Source of the DNA: an uncultured Eubacteriales bacterium
GTDB taxonomy: Bacteria; Bacillota; Clostridia; Christensenellales; CAG-138
DNA: 64,000 nt
Assembly (NCBI GenBank): GCA_902801845.1
Contig: CADCJW010000005.1
Span: forward strand, 1-64,000
Direction of reading: 5' to 3'
Shown: one piece after another, positions 33,813 to 42,080 of the stretch
Position numbering within the stretch: position 1 is the first letter of the stretch
How the letters are laid out: every line of letters starts with the position of its first letter
Position numbers and translations under genes: made by a program
The notes under the pieces: model-generated
Seen by the model: the letters and a program-made list of their open reading frames with translations, nothing else
Database searches by the model: none
What the model was told of the DNA's origin: nothing

Positions 33813-34643
33813 TTACGCCTGGTGCTTCTTTTGTTCCAGATAGTCGTTGAGCTCGCTGTTGAGGATGTCGGTGACGAACATGTGGCCCGGGGAATGGGTG
33901 ATGACGATGGGCGGCTTGGCGTTTTCGATGGCCGCCTGGGGAGTAACGCCGCAGGGCCAGAAGACGGGCACCTCGCCGGGATACACGTCCACCGCCTCGC
34001 CGTAGTCGGGCTTCATCACATCCGGAACGCCGATGTTCTCCGGTTCTCCGATCTGGATGGGGGCGCCGTGGACGTTGGGCATGGCCGCAGTGATCTCATA
34101 GGCCCGCTTGGCGTCCTCGGGAGTCATGGGCCGCATGGAGCACACCGTAGGCCCGCAGAAGGGGCCGGCCGGTTTGGTCATGATGCTGGTCTTGTACATG
34201 GGCACGTTCCGCCCCGTGGCGATGTGGCGCACCTCGATGCCAGCCCGCATGAGCGCCTCCTCGAAGGAGAAGCTGCAGCCGATCAAAAAGCCCACCATGC
34301 CCTCCTGCCAATAGGGGGTGGCGTCGGTGCACCGGTCCACCAGCTTGCCGTCCTTGTAGATGAAGTACTCGGGGATGTCGGTGAGGATGTTGCCGTCCTC
34401 CCCCATGTCGTGGGTGTGGGGGTCGCCGTCTAGCACCTCCAGGATGGGGCAGGGACCGGGGTTCAGCCGGGCAAACTCCTTGAAGTCTTCGGCGTACTCC
34501 TTGGGCAGGATCACCAGATTCGCCTGGGCGTACCCGGCGCACATGCCGGCGGTGGGGATGCTCTTGACCTTTCCGGAGCGCACCAGGCGGCGCAGTTCTA
34601 CGGGGGCCATGTTCACATACTGGCTGATGTCAAAGTTGGGCAT
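33813..34643 (-). CDS. DUF1445 / D-glutamate cyclase-like hydro-lyase (YcsI-like)
   Basis: A 276-residue cytosolic protein of the DUF1445 family (PF07286). Typical segments are AGMCAGYAQANLVILP near the N-terminus, FLIGCSFSFEEALMRAGI, and CSMRPMTPEDAKRA. A mammalian protein with this domain converts D-glutamate to 5-oxo-D-proline, which would suit its place between pxpC and the transporter. The bacterial reaction is not proved. AAAGGAGG precedes the ATG and it follows pxpC by 11 bases. Confidence 0.85.
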   Translation of the reverse strand: MPNFDISQYVNMAPVELRRLVRSGKVKSIPTAGMCAGYAQANLVILPKEYAEDFKEFARLNPGPCPILEVLDGDPHTHDMGEDGNILTDIPEYFIYKDGKLVDRCTDATPYWQEGMVGFLIGCSFSFEEALMRAGIEVRHIATGRNVPMYKTSIMTKPAGPFCGPTVCSMRPMTPEDAKRAYEITAAMPNVHGAPIQIGEPENIGVPDVMKPDYGEAVDVYPGEVPVFWPCGVTPQAAIENAKPPIVITHSPGHMFVTDILNSELNDYLEQKKHQA

Positions 34644-34654
34644 GGGTTCCTCCT

Positions 34655-35722
34655 TTACGCGTCGTAGTTTTGTTCCTCGATGTAGATGTCGTACTCCTCC
34701 CCGTCCACATAGATCAGGAAGCGTCCTGCAGGCGCGGGCAGTTCACCCTCGCCCTCCGCCTCCGGCTTCAGGCGAGCCAGGAATCGTTTTTCCAAATCGT
34801 TCAGCGCCTTCTGCTGCCGGCGGTACACCGCCTGGGCCGCCGCCGCGGACACGGGCCGGAAGCGGACCTTATCCCCGGCTTTGAGCTGAGCGAGCAGCGG
34901 CAGATCCGCCGTGATCACGCAGCCCAGCTTGGGATAGCCTCCGGTGGTCTGCCGATCCGCCATCATGACGATGGGCTGGCCGTTGGTGATCTGGATGGCG
35001 CCGAAGCAGATGCCGTCGGAGATGATGTTCCCGTCGCTCCCCGCCGCCCGTTCTACCGGGGGACCGTCCAGCCGAAAGCCCATGCGGTCGCTCTTGTCGC
35101 TGAGGGCATACTCGCTGGATGTGAAGGTCTGCTTCCCGGTGGCGCTGAAAAGATCGTCCTGGGGGCCGTAGGTGAAGCGCACCGTGACCTCATTCATAAG
35201 CTCGGGCAGCATCTTGGCCGGAACGAACCGATCCTCTAGATCGGGTAGATACTCACAGGGGGCCCTGAGCCCGATCTCGTCCCCGTCGTGGATGGGACGG
35301 CCCTTGAAGCCGCCCACGCCGCCCTTGAGGAAGGTGGAGCGGCTGCCCATGACCTCCTCCAGATCCAATCCGCCTGCAAAGGCGATGTAGGCGCGGGCGC
35401 CGGCCTTTGCCATGGGCAGGGACAGCACGTCCCCCGCCTCGGCAAGATAGGCCCGATCGTTCTCTATGGGCTGGCCGTTCAGGGTGGGACCAAAGTCGCC
35501 GCCGGTGACGGCGAAGATCTCCGCTTCCCCGAAGACGATGGTGGGGCCCATAACGGTGGCTTCGATGACGGCCTCGCTGCGGGGATTGTTCACCAGGATG
35601 TTGGCAAGCTCCATGGCGTAGTGGTCCATGGCGCCGCATACCGGCATGCCGTACCGCTGATAGCCGATCCGGCCTAGGTCCTGGACCGTGGTCAAAAGGC
35701 CCTTCTTTTGGAAGGTGATCAC
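34655..35722 (-). CDS. pxpC: 5-oxoprolinase subunit C
   Basis: A 355-residue subunit (KipA family) of the ATP-dependent enzyme opening 5-oxoproline to L-glutamate. The N-terminal FQKKGLLTTVQDLGRIGYQRYGMPVCGAMD is diagnostic, as is MADRQTTGGYPKLG. It overlaps the end of pxpB by 4 bases (ATGA), consistent with PxpB and PxpC forming a complex. The carboxyltransferase-like fold is shared with urea-amidolyase domains. Confidence 0.93.
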   Translation of the reverse strand: MITFQKKGLLTTVQDLGRIGYQRYGMPVCGAMDHYAMELANILVNNPRSEAVIEATVMGPTIVFGEAEIFAVTGGDFGPTLNGQPIENDRAYLAEAGDVLSLPMAKAGARAYIAFAGGLDLEEVMGSRSTFLKGGVGGFKGRPIHDGDEIGLRAPCEYLPDLEDRFVPAKMLPELMNEVTVRFTYGPQDDLFSATGKQTFTSSEYALSDKSDRMGFRLDGPPVERAAGSDGNIISDGICFGAIQITNGQPIVMMADRQTTGGYPKLGCVITADLPLLAQLKAGDKVRFRPVSAAAAQAVYRRQQKALNDLEKRFLARLKPEAEGEGELPAPAGRFLIYVDGEEYDIYIEEQNYDA

Positions 35723-36435
35723 GCCTTGTCACCTCCCTCCCCGTATTCCTCGGGATAGTTCTCTCGACGGATGCGCTCATATTCCGCTTCGTCGATGGGA
35801 TAGAAGATCATGTTCATGCCCGCGTCCACCAAAATGGCCTTCTCCCGCTTGGGATCGTAGAGCCTGAGGGGCGTTTGTCCGATGAGCTGCCAGCCTCCGG
35901 GGGAGGTCAGGGGATAGATACCCGTCTGGGACCCGGCGATGCCCACGGAGCCCGCCGGGATGCTCACCCGGGGCGTGGTCAGCCGGGGCGTGTGGATGCG
36001 CTCGTCCAGACCGCCCAGATAGCAGAACCCGGGCAAAAAGCCCAGCATGTAGTTGAGGTAGACGGGGGCGGTGTGGATCTTGATGACCTCTTCCGGGGTC
36101 ATATCGTGGAGCTTGGCCACGTTCTCCAGGTCCGGCCCATGGGACCCGCCATAGAGCACGGGCACCCGGATCTCGCCGGCGGGCGGGATATCCGCCTCCT
36201 GAAGGCCGTTCACGATGCGGCTCAGCTTCTCGTAGAGCCGGGCGTAGCCGATGACCTCCGGCCGGTAATGGACCGTGACGGAGCGATAGGTGGGCACCAG
36301 CTCCGTGACCCCTTCGATCTCGGCCGCCTCGGCAGCCACGGTGAAGGAGCGGACCTGCTTGTTGATCTCCTCCGAGATTGCGTTCCCGAATTCCACGCAC
36401 AAAGAGCAATCGGAGGAAGTCAGGATCTTTGCCAT
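35719..36435 (-). CDS. pxpB: 5-oxoprolinase subunit B
   Basis: A 238-residue KipI-family subunit. Key segments are SVTVHYRP, the GFLPGFCYLGGLDERIHTPRL block and PGGWQLIGQTP. The start MAKILTSS was chosen because GGAGG lies at ideal spacing; an ATG four codons upstream overlaps that site. In B. subtilis KipI inhibits the sporulation kinase KinA, but the primary role of the family is 5-oxoprolinase with PxpA and PxpC. It follows pxpA by 15 bases. Confidence 0.93.
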   Translation of the reverse strand: MAKILTSSDCSLCVEFGNAISEEINKQVRSFTVAAEAAEIEGVTELVPTYRSVTVHYRPEVIGYARLYEKLSRIVNGLQEADIPPAGEIRVPVLYGGSHGPDLENVAKLHDMTPEEVIKIHTAPVYLNYMLGFLPGFCYLGGLDERIHTPRLTTPRVSIPAGSVGIAGSQTGIYPLTSPGGWQLIGQTPLRLYDPKREKAILVDAGMNMIFYPIDEAEYERIRRENYPEEYGEGGDKA

Positions 36436-36450
36436 AGCTTCCTCCAAATC

Positions 36451-37221
36451 TTATGAAACGAACGTATGGAAGGGAGCCAGGGCGATGCCCTCCTCCCCCA
36501 GCTTCTGCCGGATGCGGCTGGTGAAGGCAAGGGCCTTGGGGCCGTCGCCGTGGACGCAGATGGAGTCGGCCTTCACGGGGATGTCCCGACCGGTGATGGC
36601 GGTGACCTTGCCCTCCTTGATCATGCGGACCACCCGGGCGATGGCTTCCTCCTCATCCTCGATCATGGCGCCGGGCTTCTTCCGGTTCACCAAGGAGCCG
36701 TCCTCCTCATAGGCCCGGTCCGCGAAGATCTCGCTGGCGGCCTTGAGGCCCAGCTCCTGAGCCGCTTCGATGAGCTTGGAGCCGGAAAGGCCCAGCAGGA
36801 TGATCTCCGGGTCGAAATCCTTCACGGCTTTGCAGATGGCCAAGGCCAGGTTGATGTCCTTCCCGGCGGTGTTGTACATGGCGCCGTGGGCCTTCAGATG
36901 CTGGATCTCCAGGCCGTTCTTCTTGGCAAAGGCTGCAAAGGCGCCCAGCTGATAGAGGGTGTAGGCGTACTCCTCGTCGGGCGTCAGCTTCATGTCCCGC
37001 CGTCCAAAGCCCATGAGGTCAGGATAGCCGGGATGGGCACCCACGCACACGCCCTTCTCCTTCGCCATGGCCAGGGTCTTGTTCAGCACCACCGGGTCCC
37101 CCGCGTGCCAACCGCAGGCCACGTTGGCGGAGGTCACCTGCTCCAGCACCTCGGCGTCACAACCGATCTTGTACGCGCCGAAGCTTTCCCCCAGATCCGC
37201 ATTCAAATCGACTCTAAACAT
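36451..37221 (-). CDS. pxpA: 5-oxoprolinase subunit A
   Basis: A 256-residue LamB/YcsF-family protein, the first gene of the operon. DLNADLGESFGAYKIG at the N-terminus, ANVACGWHAGDP and GAHPGYPD are family hallmarks. With PxpB and PxpC it hydrolyses 5-oxoproline using ATP. Substrate would come from spontaneous glutamine cyclisation and from the pyroglutamyl peptidase at 52923-53519. AAAGGAG precedes the ATG; a consensus promoter lies 110 bases upstream. Confidence 0.94.
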   Translation of the reverse strand: MFRVDLNADLGESFGAYKIGCDAEVLEQVTSANVACGWHAGDPVVLNKTLAMAKEKGVCVGAHPGYPDLMGFGRRDMKLTPDEEYAYTLYQLGAFAAFAKKNGLEIQHLKAHGAMYNTAGKDINLALAICKAVKDFDPEIILLGLSGSKLIEAAQELGLKAASEIFADRAYEEDGSLVNRKKPGAMIEDEEEAIARVVRMIKEGKVTAITGRDIPVKADSICVHGDGPKALAFTSRIRQKLGEEGIALAPFHTFVS

Positions 37222-37330
37222 GATACACTCCTTTCTTTCCTGCCTATGCTATAAAAAAAGACTCATGTAAACATGGAATCATCAAAAACGGCCGCTCCTC
37301 AAAAAGCGAAAAATGAATATTCTTGTATAT

Positions 37331-37359
37331 AGTATACGAAGATAAGGCCGATCTGTCAA
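37331..37359 (-). promoter_or_regulatory. Promoter of the 5-oxoproline operon
   Basis: Minus-strand TTGACA (37359-37354), 17-base spacer, TATACT (37336-37331). The untranslated leader of about 100 bases is A/T-rich; it holds a short CATGT-TT-ACATG inverted repeat followed by seven T, too weak to call a terminator. Confidence 0.75.
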
Positions 37360-37428
37360 GGTCGTCCAATAAAATTACGTGATTCTCTCTGCATTTTTTT
37401 GCGCTCAAGTTTTCGAATGCTGCATATT

Positions 37429-38166
37429 TCATCTTATATACTGCATAATTGTGATTAAACCGGAGATGCCGATGAAGACGTATACGACCATCTTCATCTT
37501 GTCTATATCCAGCCGGTCCGTGAGCTTGGTGCCGAACCACTGCCCCAGCAGCACCCCCAGGATGCCCGCCACGGTGATGGGGACGAGCTGAAGGGAAAAC
37601 AGGCCCTTCATCGCCTTGTTGACGAAGATGATGACGTTTGTGATGAGGAAGATGAACTGCATGTTGGCGGTGTAGCTTTCCTTGCTGCGGGAGGCGCCGA
37701 TCAGATAGACCGCTAAAAAGGGGCCGCCGACGCCGAAAAAGCTGGCGGTAATCCCGGACAGAAAGCCGCAGATCACGCCCGCCGAAGGGGTGGGCTTGGT
37801 TTTGAGCCGCTTGGCAATCAGAAGGTAATAGAGGCACAGCAGCATCTGGAACACGCCGAACAGGATACCCAGCACCTGTAGATCGATCCTCTTCACCACC
37901 AAATTGACCAGGGTGCTGGAGATGAGGTACGGGATCAGGGGGATCAGGATCAGCTTGAACTGTATCTCCCGGCGGAGCTTCCAGGCCAGGGCCAAGCACA
38001 GGAACACGCACACCAGCAGATTGACGGCAGGCGCAGTCAGCATGTCGAAGAATTGGGATAAAACCAACATCAGCAGGACCCCGGCGCCGAACCCGCATAC
38101 GGTCTGTATGGCCCCGGCCGCCGCGGCGGCGCACAGTATGATCAATAGAACGGCCCAAGTCGGCAT
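37429..38166 (-). CDS. TauE/SafE family permease
   Basis: A 245-residue membrane protein with about eight helices. QTVCGFGAGVLLMLVL in the first half and ASFFGVGGPFLAVYL in the second are the paired family motifs. Members export sulfite, sulfoacetate or related organic anions. The start MPTWAV follows GGGAGGAG. It lies between the 5-oxoproline operon and a divergent paralogue, but its substrate cannot be read from sequence. Confidence 0.85.
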   Translation of the reverse strand: MPTWAVLLIILCAAAAAGAIQTVCGFGAGVLLMLVLSQFFDMLTAPAVNLLVCVFLCLALAWKLRREIQFKLILIPLIPYLISSTLVNLVVKRIDLQVLGILFGVFQMLLCLYYLLIAKRLKTKPTPSAGVICGFLSGITASFFGVGGPFLAVYLIGASRSKESYTANMQFIFLITNVIIFVNKAMKGLFSLQLVPITVAGILGVLLGQWFGTKLTDRLDIDKMKMVVYVFIGISGLITIMQYIR

Positions 38167-38224
38167 GCGCTGCTCCTCCCTCATTCGATCCGCGCGGGGA
38201 CATGAACTCCGTCAGGATATGAAA

Positions 38225-38253
38225 AGTATACCAGAACTTGAAGATTCACACAA
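38225..38253 (-). promoter_or_regulatory. Promoter of the minus-strand TauE/SafE gene
   Basis: Minus-strand TTGTGT (38253-38248), 17-base spacer, TATACT (38230-38225). Confidence 0.5.
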
Positions 38254-38300
38254 GCGGCCAGCGCGCCTCAGTGCTTGAAAAGGGAAAATAGAAGGAAAAA

Positions 38301-38329
38301 TTGACAGCCCTCCCCTTTTCCCATATAAT
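38301..38329 (+). promoter_or_regulatory. Promoter of the plus-strand TauE/SafE gene
   Basis: Perfect consensus TTGACA (38301-38306), 17-base spacer, TATAAT (38324-38329), about 45 bases before the gene. Confidence 0.8.
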
Positions 38330-38374
38330 CAAATCATATATAGACCCGGTGGATCAAAGAGGAGGACGAGAAGC

Positions 38375-39088
38375 ATGGTTGAGGTTTTATTCTATCTGGT
38401 GATCCTGTTCGGCGTGTTTCTGCAGGCATCGGTGGGCTTCGGCACCGTCGTCACCATGCCCCTGGGGATCCTCCTGATGGGTCTGGGCGTGACCAAGCCG
38501 GTGGTGAGCTTTATCGCCCTGCTCACGGGACTTACGGTGCTGATCACGGAGTATAAGTACATCAACTGGCGGGAGCTGGCCAAGATGGCCGGCGTGATGC
38601 TGGTGGGCGTGCTGGCGGCCCAGTGGATCGCGGGCCGAGTGAAGATGAACTTCCTTTTGGTCATCTACGGCGCGGTTGTCATCGGCATCGGCGTGAAGAA
38701 GCTCTTTTGGCCAGCCACCAAACCCGCCTCCAAAGCGGTGCAGAACCTGGCGCTGGCCGTCGCCGGCATCATGCAGGGGCTGTTCGTTTCCGGCGGCAGC
38801 TTCCTGGCGGTGTACGCCGTGGAACGGATCCCCGAGAAGCAGGAGCTCAGGGCCACCAACAATGCCCTCTGGGCCATCCTGAACACGGTGATGCTGGCCC
38901 TCAATTTTGCCGGCGGACAGGTGGACAAAAAGCTCCTCACCATGGGCGCTATCGCCATCATCCCCATGTTTCTCGGCACCTGGCTGGGCGGTGTGTTCGC
39001 CCATCGGATCAAGCAGCAGACCTTCCTGAAAATAGTGTATGTGATTCTGATCGCCTCCGGCGTCGTGCTGCTGATCTCCAACCTGTGA
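38375..39088 (+). CDS. TauE/SafE family permease (second copy)
   Basis: A 237-residue membrane protein with about eight helices, distantly similar to its divergent neighbour. The motifs are LQASVGFGTVVTMPLG and MQGLFVSGGSFLAVYAVE. AGAGGAGG precedes the ATG. A perfect promoter and a strong terminator frame the gene; an IS200-type element is inserted immediately after the terminator. Confidence 0.85.
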   Translation: MVEVLFYLVILFGVFLQASVGFGTVVTMPLGILLMGLGVTKPVVSFIALLTGLTVLITEYKYINWRELAKMAGVMLVGVLAAQWIAGRVKMNFLLVIYGAVVIGIGVKKLFWPATKPASKAVQNLALAVAGIMQGLFVSGGSFLAVYAVERIPEKQELRATNNALWAILNTVMLALNFAGGQVDKKLLTMGAIAIIPMFLGTWLGGVFAHRIKQQTFLKIVYVILIASGVVLLISNL

Positions 39089-39120
39089 CGGACCGGGCGC
39101 GCAGCCCTTCGCGACGATAC

Positions 39121-39154
39121 AAAAAAGGACCCCTTGCGCAAGGGGTCCTTTTTT
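39121..39154. terminator. Terminator of the plus-strand TauE/SafE gene
   Basis: A perfect palindrome (AAAAAAGGACCCCTTGC and its complement) that ends in six T. It is symmetrical and therefore works in both directions. Confidence 0.9.
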
Positions 39155-39212
39155 GTATAGTAAAACCACTCGTTAGACGAGTGGTACAGGAGAGGCTGCT
39201 GGCGATGAAGGA

Positions 39213-39278
39213 TTGTCCTCCCTTTGCTATAATCGAGATGCGGTCTGCCAACTGCAACGAAAAGCAAAGGGAGGACAA
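39213..39278 (+). promoter_or_regulatory. Inverted repeat sequestering the tnpA ribosome-binding site
   Basis: TTGTCCTCCCTTTGC (39213-39227) is perfectly complementary to GCAAAGGGAGGACAA (39264-39278), which contains the GGGAGG Shine-Dalgarno site of tnpA. In the mRNA this 15-bp stem would hide the site. IS200 transposase is known to be kept silent by a comparable 5' structure. Confidence 0.75.
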
Positions 39279-39282
39279 AGGA

Positions 39283-39744
39283 GTGAGCATAAACGATATA
39301 AACAGTTTATCGCATACGAAGTGGAATTGCAAATACCATATAGTATTTGCACCGAAGTATCGACGAAAAGTATTCTATGGAGAGAAGAAACAAGCGATAG
39401 GGAAGATACTGCGACAACTATGCGAGTGGAAAGGCGTAAAGATAATAGAAGCAGAGATATGTCCGGACCACGTACATATGCTAGTGGAAATACCTCCGAA
39501 GATAGCGGTATCGAGTTTTATGGGGTACCTAAAGGGGAAAAGCAGTACGATGCTGTATGAGCAATTCGGCGAGCTAAAGTACAAGTACCGGAACAGAGAA
39601 TTCTGGTGCAGAGGATACTACGTGGATACAGCGGGGAAGAATACGAGCCGAATTGCGGAGTACATTAAGAACCAACTAAAGGAAGACCAGTTAGCGGAGC
39701 AATTAACGTTACCAATTAACGGCCCGTTTACGGGCGGCAAGTAA
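39283..39744 (+). CDS. tnpA: IS200-type transposase
   Basis: A 153-residue Y1 HUH transposase. The metal-binding pair is in PDHVHMLVEIPP (H-x-H) and the catalytic tyrosine is in RGYYVDTAGKN; the family opening WNCKYHIVFAPKYRRKVFYG is present. Start is GTG, preceded by GGGAGG. It cuts and joins single-stranded ends of the element. The gene is complete, so the copy may be active, though its translation is probably blocked by the hairpin just upstream. Confidence 0.92.
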   Translation: MSINDINSLSHTKWNCKYHIVFAPKYRRKVFYGEKKQAIGKILRQLCEWKGVKIIEAEICPDHVHMLVEIPPKIAVSSFMGYLKGKSSTMLYEQFGELKYKYRNREFWCRGYYVDTAGKNTSRIAEYIKNQLKEDQLAEQLTLPINGPFTGGK

Positions 39745-39863
39745 CAGTCCTACGCAATTGGCAGATCGTACTTACGCGTTCGACGCGTGCGCGAAGAACA
39801 GAGGGCTTTGCCCGCATATGAAAAACCACCGGCTTGGCCGGTGGATGTTTATTCATGCACGGT

Positions 39864-41213
39864 CTATCCTTCCCCGCCGAAGGATACTTCCTTCACGTCC
39901 GTCCGGACTATGTCGGGATAGCTCAATAGACGGCGGGTGACGATCACCTGGGCTTTGCCCTCGGCAGGAAGGCTCTCGGGCCGAGGCACGATCAGCAGAT
40001 AGGTGTAGAAGGTGGTCCCTTCGTATGCGAACGTCTCCGTCTCCAGGCGGCAGTCGTCCCCGGGAAGGGTCTGGCCATCCACGGTGACAGTCACCGTCAC
40101 CCCGCCGGCGGGCAGGTCCTCCGCCGCCCCGTACGCCACATACAGATTCCCGTAGGGCGTGTCCTCCACGCGGACCACGAAGCAGTCAGGATAGGTGGTC
40201 TGCTCCATGAAGTAGGCCAAAAAGTCCTCCGATGGATCCTTAAGGTCGTAGCGGACGCTGATCCAGGGCTCGTAAGCCGGTTCCGCCCGCTCCGTGACGG
40301 TCTCGGTACCGGTCTCGGTGCCGGTCTCGGTGCGGAAGGTGCAGGTGACCTCCAGCACGGGATCGGGCTCGTACCCCTCCCGGAGCTGATCGAGATGCTT
40401 TTCCACATAGTCCCCGGAGAATAGGTCGTAGTCGGAAAACGCGTACTCGCCCCGACTCAGCTCCTCCGGCGTGAGATCGTGCGACCAGATCTCCTCCTCC
40501 AGGCCCCGGTCCCACATGCGGACCACCACCGCTTCCAACAGGGCCGGAGCGGTGAACCGGACCTGCCCGTGATAGACCTCAGAGGTGCGGTAGAAGACGA
40601 TCTGAGCCTCCGGTCTGGGCAGCGGGGTCGCCGTAGGTTCGGCTGTGGGCGTTGGTGTAGGCGTGGGTGTCGGCGTCGGTGTAGGCGTCGGCGTGGGCGT
40701 AGGCGTTGGTGTGGGCGTCGGCGTCGGTGTAGGCGTTGGCGTCGGTGTAGGCGTAGGCGTAGGCGTCGGTGTGGGGGTCGGCGTCGGTGTCGGTGTGGGC
40801 GTTGGCGTAGGCGTTGGCGTAGGTGTGGCTGTCGGCGTCGGCGTAGGCGTGGGCGTAGGCGTAGGCGTAGGTGTGGGCGTAGGCGTCGGTGTGGGGGTCG
40901 GAGAGGGAAGCTCCGTGGGAGCCGGTGTGTCCTCCGCCCGGGTCGCGGCCATGACGGCCGCCGCCTCCGGGGACGGCGTGGCCGTAGGGGCAGACGAGGA
41001 AAGGGTGACCCGCTGCCCGCCAAGGACGGCCGTTCCGGAGAGGAGGGCCGTGGTCAACAGCGCGATCAGATACCGGCGCATCCGCTTGTTCGTCTTGGCC
41101 GCGGGCGCACCCTGCCCGCCCCCGCCGAACTCAGGCGGCGGAGGGGATATCTGTGCCCCCGGGGCAGGAAACTCCTCCGGCAGGGGCGAAAATTCCCGGT
41201 CCAGATCGGTCAT
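39864..41213 (-). CDS. Membrane-anchored protein with a long Pro-Thr repeat stalk
   Basis: A 449-residue protein. A cytoplasmic proline-rich N-terminus is followed by a basic patch and one membrane helix (about residues 48-66), then about 43 consecutive Pro-Thr units (roughly residues 103-190), then a C-terminal domain of about 240 residues with beta-rich segments and a small [11 protein letters not shown] repeat. The stalk should hold the domain away from the membrane through the cell wall. The domain family is not recognised. It follows mscS by 12 bases and may be coupled to it. Confidence 0.7.
   Translation of the reverse strand: MTDLDREFSPLPEEFPAPGAQISPPPPEFGGGGQGAPAAKTNKRMRRYLIALLTTALLSGTAVLGGQRVTLSSSAPTATPSPEAAAVMAATRAEDTPAPTELPSPTPTPTPTPTPTPTPTPTPTPTPTATPTPTPTPTPTPTPTPTPTPTPTPTPTPTPTPTPTPTPTPTPTPTPTPTPTPTPTPTPTPTAEPTATPLPRPEAQIVFYRTSEVYHGQVRFTAPALLEAVVVRMWDRGLEEEIWSHDLTPEELSRGEYAFSDYDLFSGDYVEKHLDQLREGYEPDPVLEVTCTFRTETGTETGTETVTERAEPAYEPWISVRYDLKDPSEDFLAYFMEQTTYPDCFVVRVEDTPYGNLYVAYGAAEDLPAGGVTVTVTVDGQTLPGDDCRLETETFAYEGTTFYTYLLIVPRPESLPAEGKAQVIVTRRLLSYPDIVRTDVKEVSFGGEG
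40645..40905. repeat. Hexanucleotide minisatellite encoding the Pro-Thr stalk
   Basis: About 43 imperfect 6-base units of the form GGCGTN (plus strand), coding Thr-Pro dipeptides on the minus strand. Third-position changes between units mean that the array is old, but it remains prone to slippage in multiples of 6 that keep the frame. Confidence 0.9.
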
Positions 41214-41225
41214 GGGGATCGCCGC

Positions 41226-42059
41226 TTACTTGCTGTGCACGTCCACCTGGGGGAAGGGGCACTCCACGCCCAGGGACCGGAAGCCCAACCACAGATCCCG
41301 ATTCAGGATGCGGGCCCCGGAATAGATGTCCTGCTCCGCCACTTCCACCACGAACCGGAGGATCACGGAGGACTCCGCCAGCTGCTGGACCCCCAGATAC
41401 CGGGGCGTAGAGAGCATCACGTCCTGCCGCTTGGCAAAGATGTCCTCCATGAGCTTGGGGAGCTTAGCTTCCAAAGCCTCCAGGTCCGTTTCATAGGGGA
41501 TGGCGATGTCGCTGACCGCCCGGGAGATGTTGTCGGACCGGTTCAGGATGTTCTTCATGTCGGAGTTGTTGATGATCTTGATGTTCTCCCCCGGGTCCAT
41601 GATGGAGGTGGTGCGGATGCCGATATCCTTCACCGTGCCGCGGAAGCCGTTGACCTCCACGATGTCCCCCACGTTGTACTGGTTTTCAAAGATCAGGAAG
41701 ATGCCCGTGACCACGTCGGCCACCAGGCTTTCGGCCCCAAAGCCAACGATCAGGGCCACGATCCCCACGCTGGCCACGATGGCGTTCACGTTCACGCCCA
41801 GGATGGACAGACCCCAACAGAGGATCACCAGCGCCGCTACGTACCGCAGGAGGCTGGACAGGAGGGAGACCATCGTCATGGCCTTGCGCTCCTTGGGCTT
41901 GACGAGGCTCAGCAGCAGGCCCAGCAACCGGGCCGCGAAGAGCACCATGGCCGTCATGGCCAGTACCTGGATCACGGGATGGGCATAGAGGAACCGGTCG
42001 ACAAGGGCAAAGGCGGCGAAAGCCACCAGGTACACGAGCAGCGGTTTCCAGGTTTTCAT
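41226..42059 (-). CDS. mscS: Small-conductance mechanosensitive channel (MscS family)
   Basis: A 277-residue channel that opens under membrane tension to release solutes. The pore helix and following beta domain are visible as GIVALIVGFGAESLVADVVTGIFLIFENQYNVGDIVEV, with the upstream helices in residues 1-95. The length fits the YggB/MscS type. GGAAGGAG lies before the ATG. It is followed after 12 bases by the Pro-Thr stalk protein and preceded by pepT. Confidence 0.92.
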   Translation of the reverse strand: MKTWKPLLVYLVAFAAFALVDRFLYAHPVIQVLAMTAMVLFAARLLGLLLSLVKPKERKAMTMVSLLSSLLRYVAALVILCWGLSILGVNVNAIVASVGIVALIVGFGAESLVADVVTGIFLIFENQYNVGDIVEVNGFRGTVKDIGIRTTSIMDPGENIKIINNSDMKNILNRSDNISRAVSDIAIPYETDLEALEAKLPKLMEDIFAKRQDVMLSTPRYLGVQQLAESSVILRFVVEVAEQDIYSGARILNRDLWLGFRSLGVECPFPQVDVHSK

Positions 42060-42080
42060 GGGGCGTCTCCTTCCGTGGGG

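Larger units (their letters stand above)
39155..39850 (+). mobile_element. IS200/IS605-family insertion sequence, tnpA only
   Basis: A compact element of about 700 bases holding a single Y1-transposase gene and subterminal hairpins: ACCACTCGT / ACGAGTGGT (39165-39185) on the left and CCACCGGC / GCCGGTGG (39826-39844) on the right. There are no terminal inverted repeats or visible target duplication, as expected for this single-strand transposing family. The exact ends are estimates. GC content is clearly below that of neighbouring genes. Confidence 0.85.
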
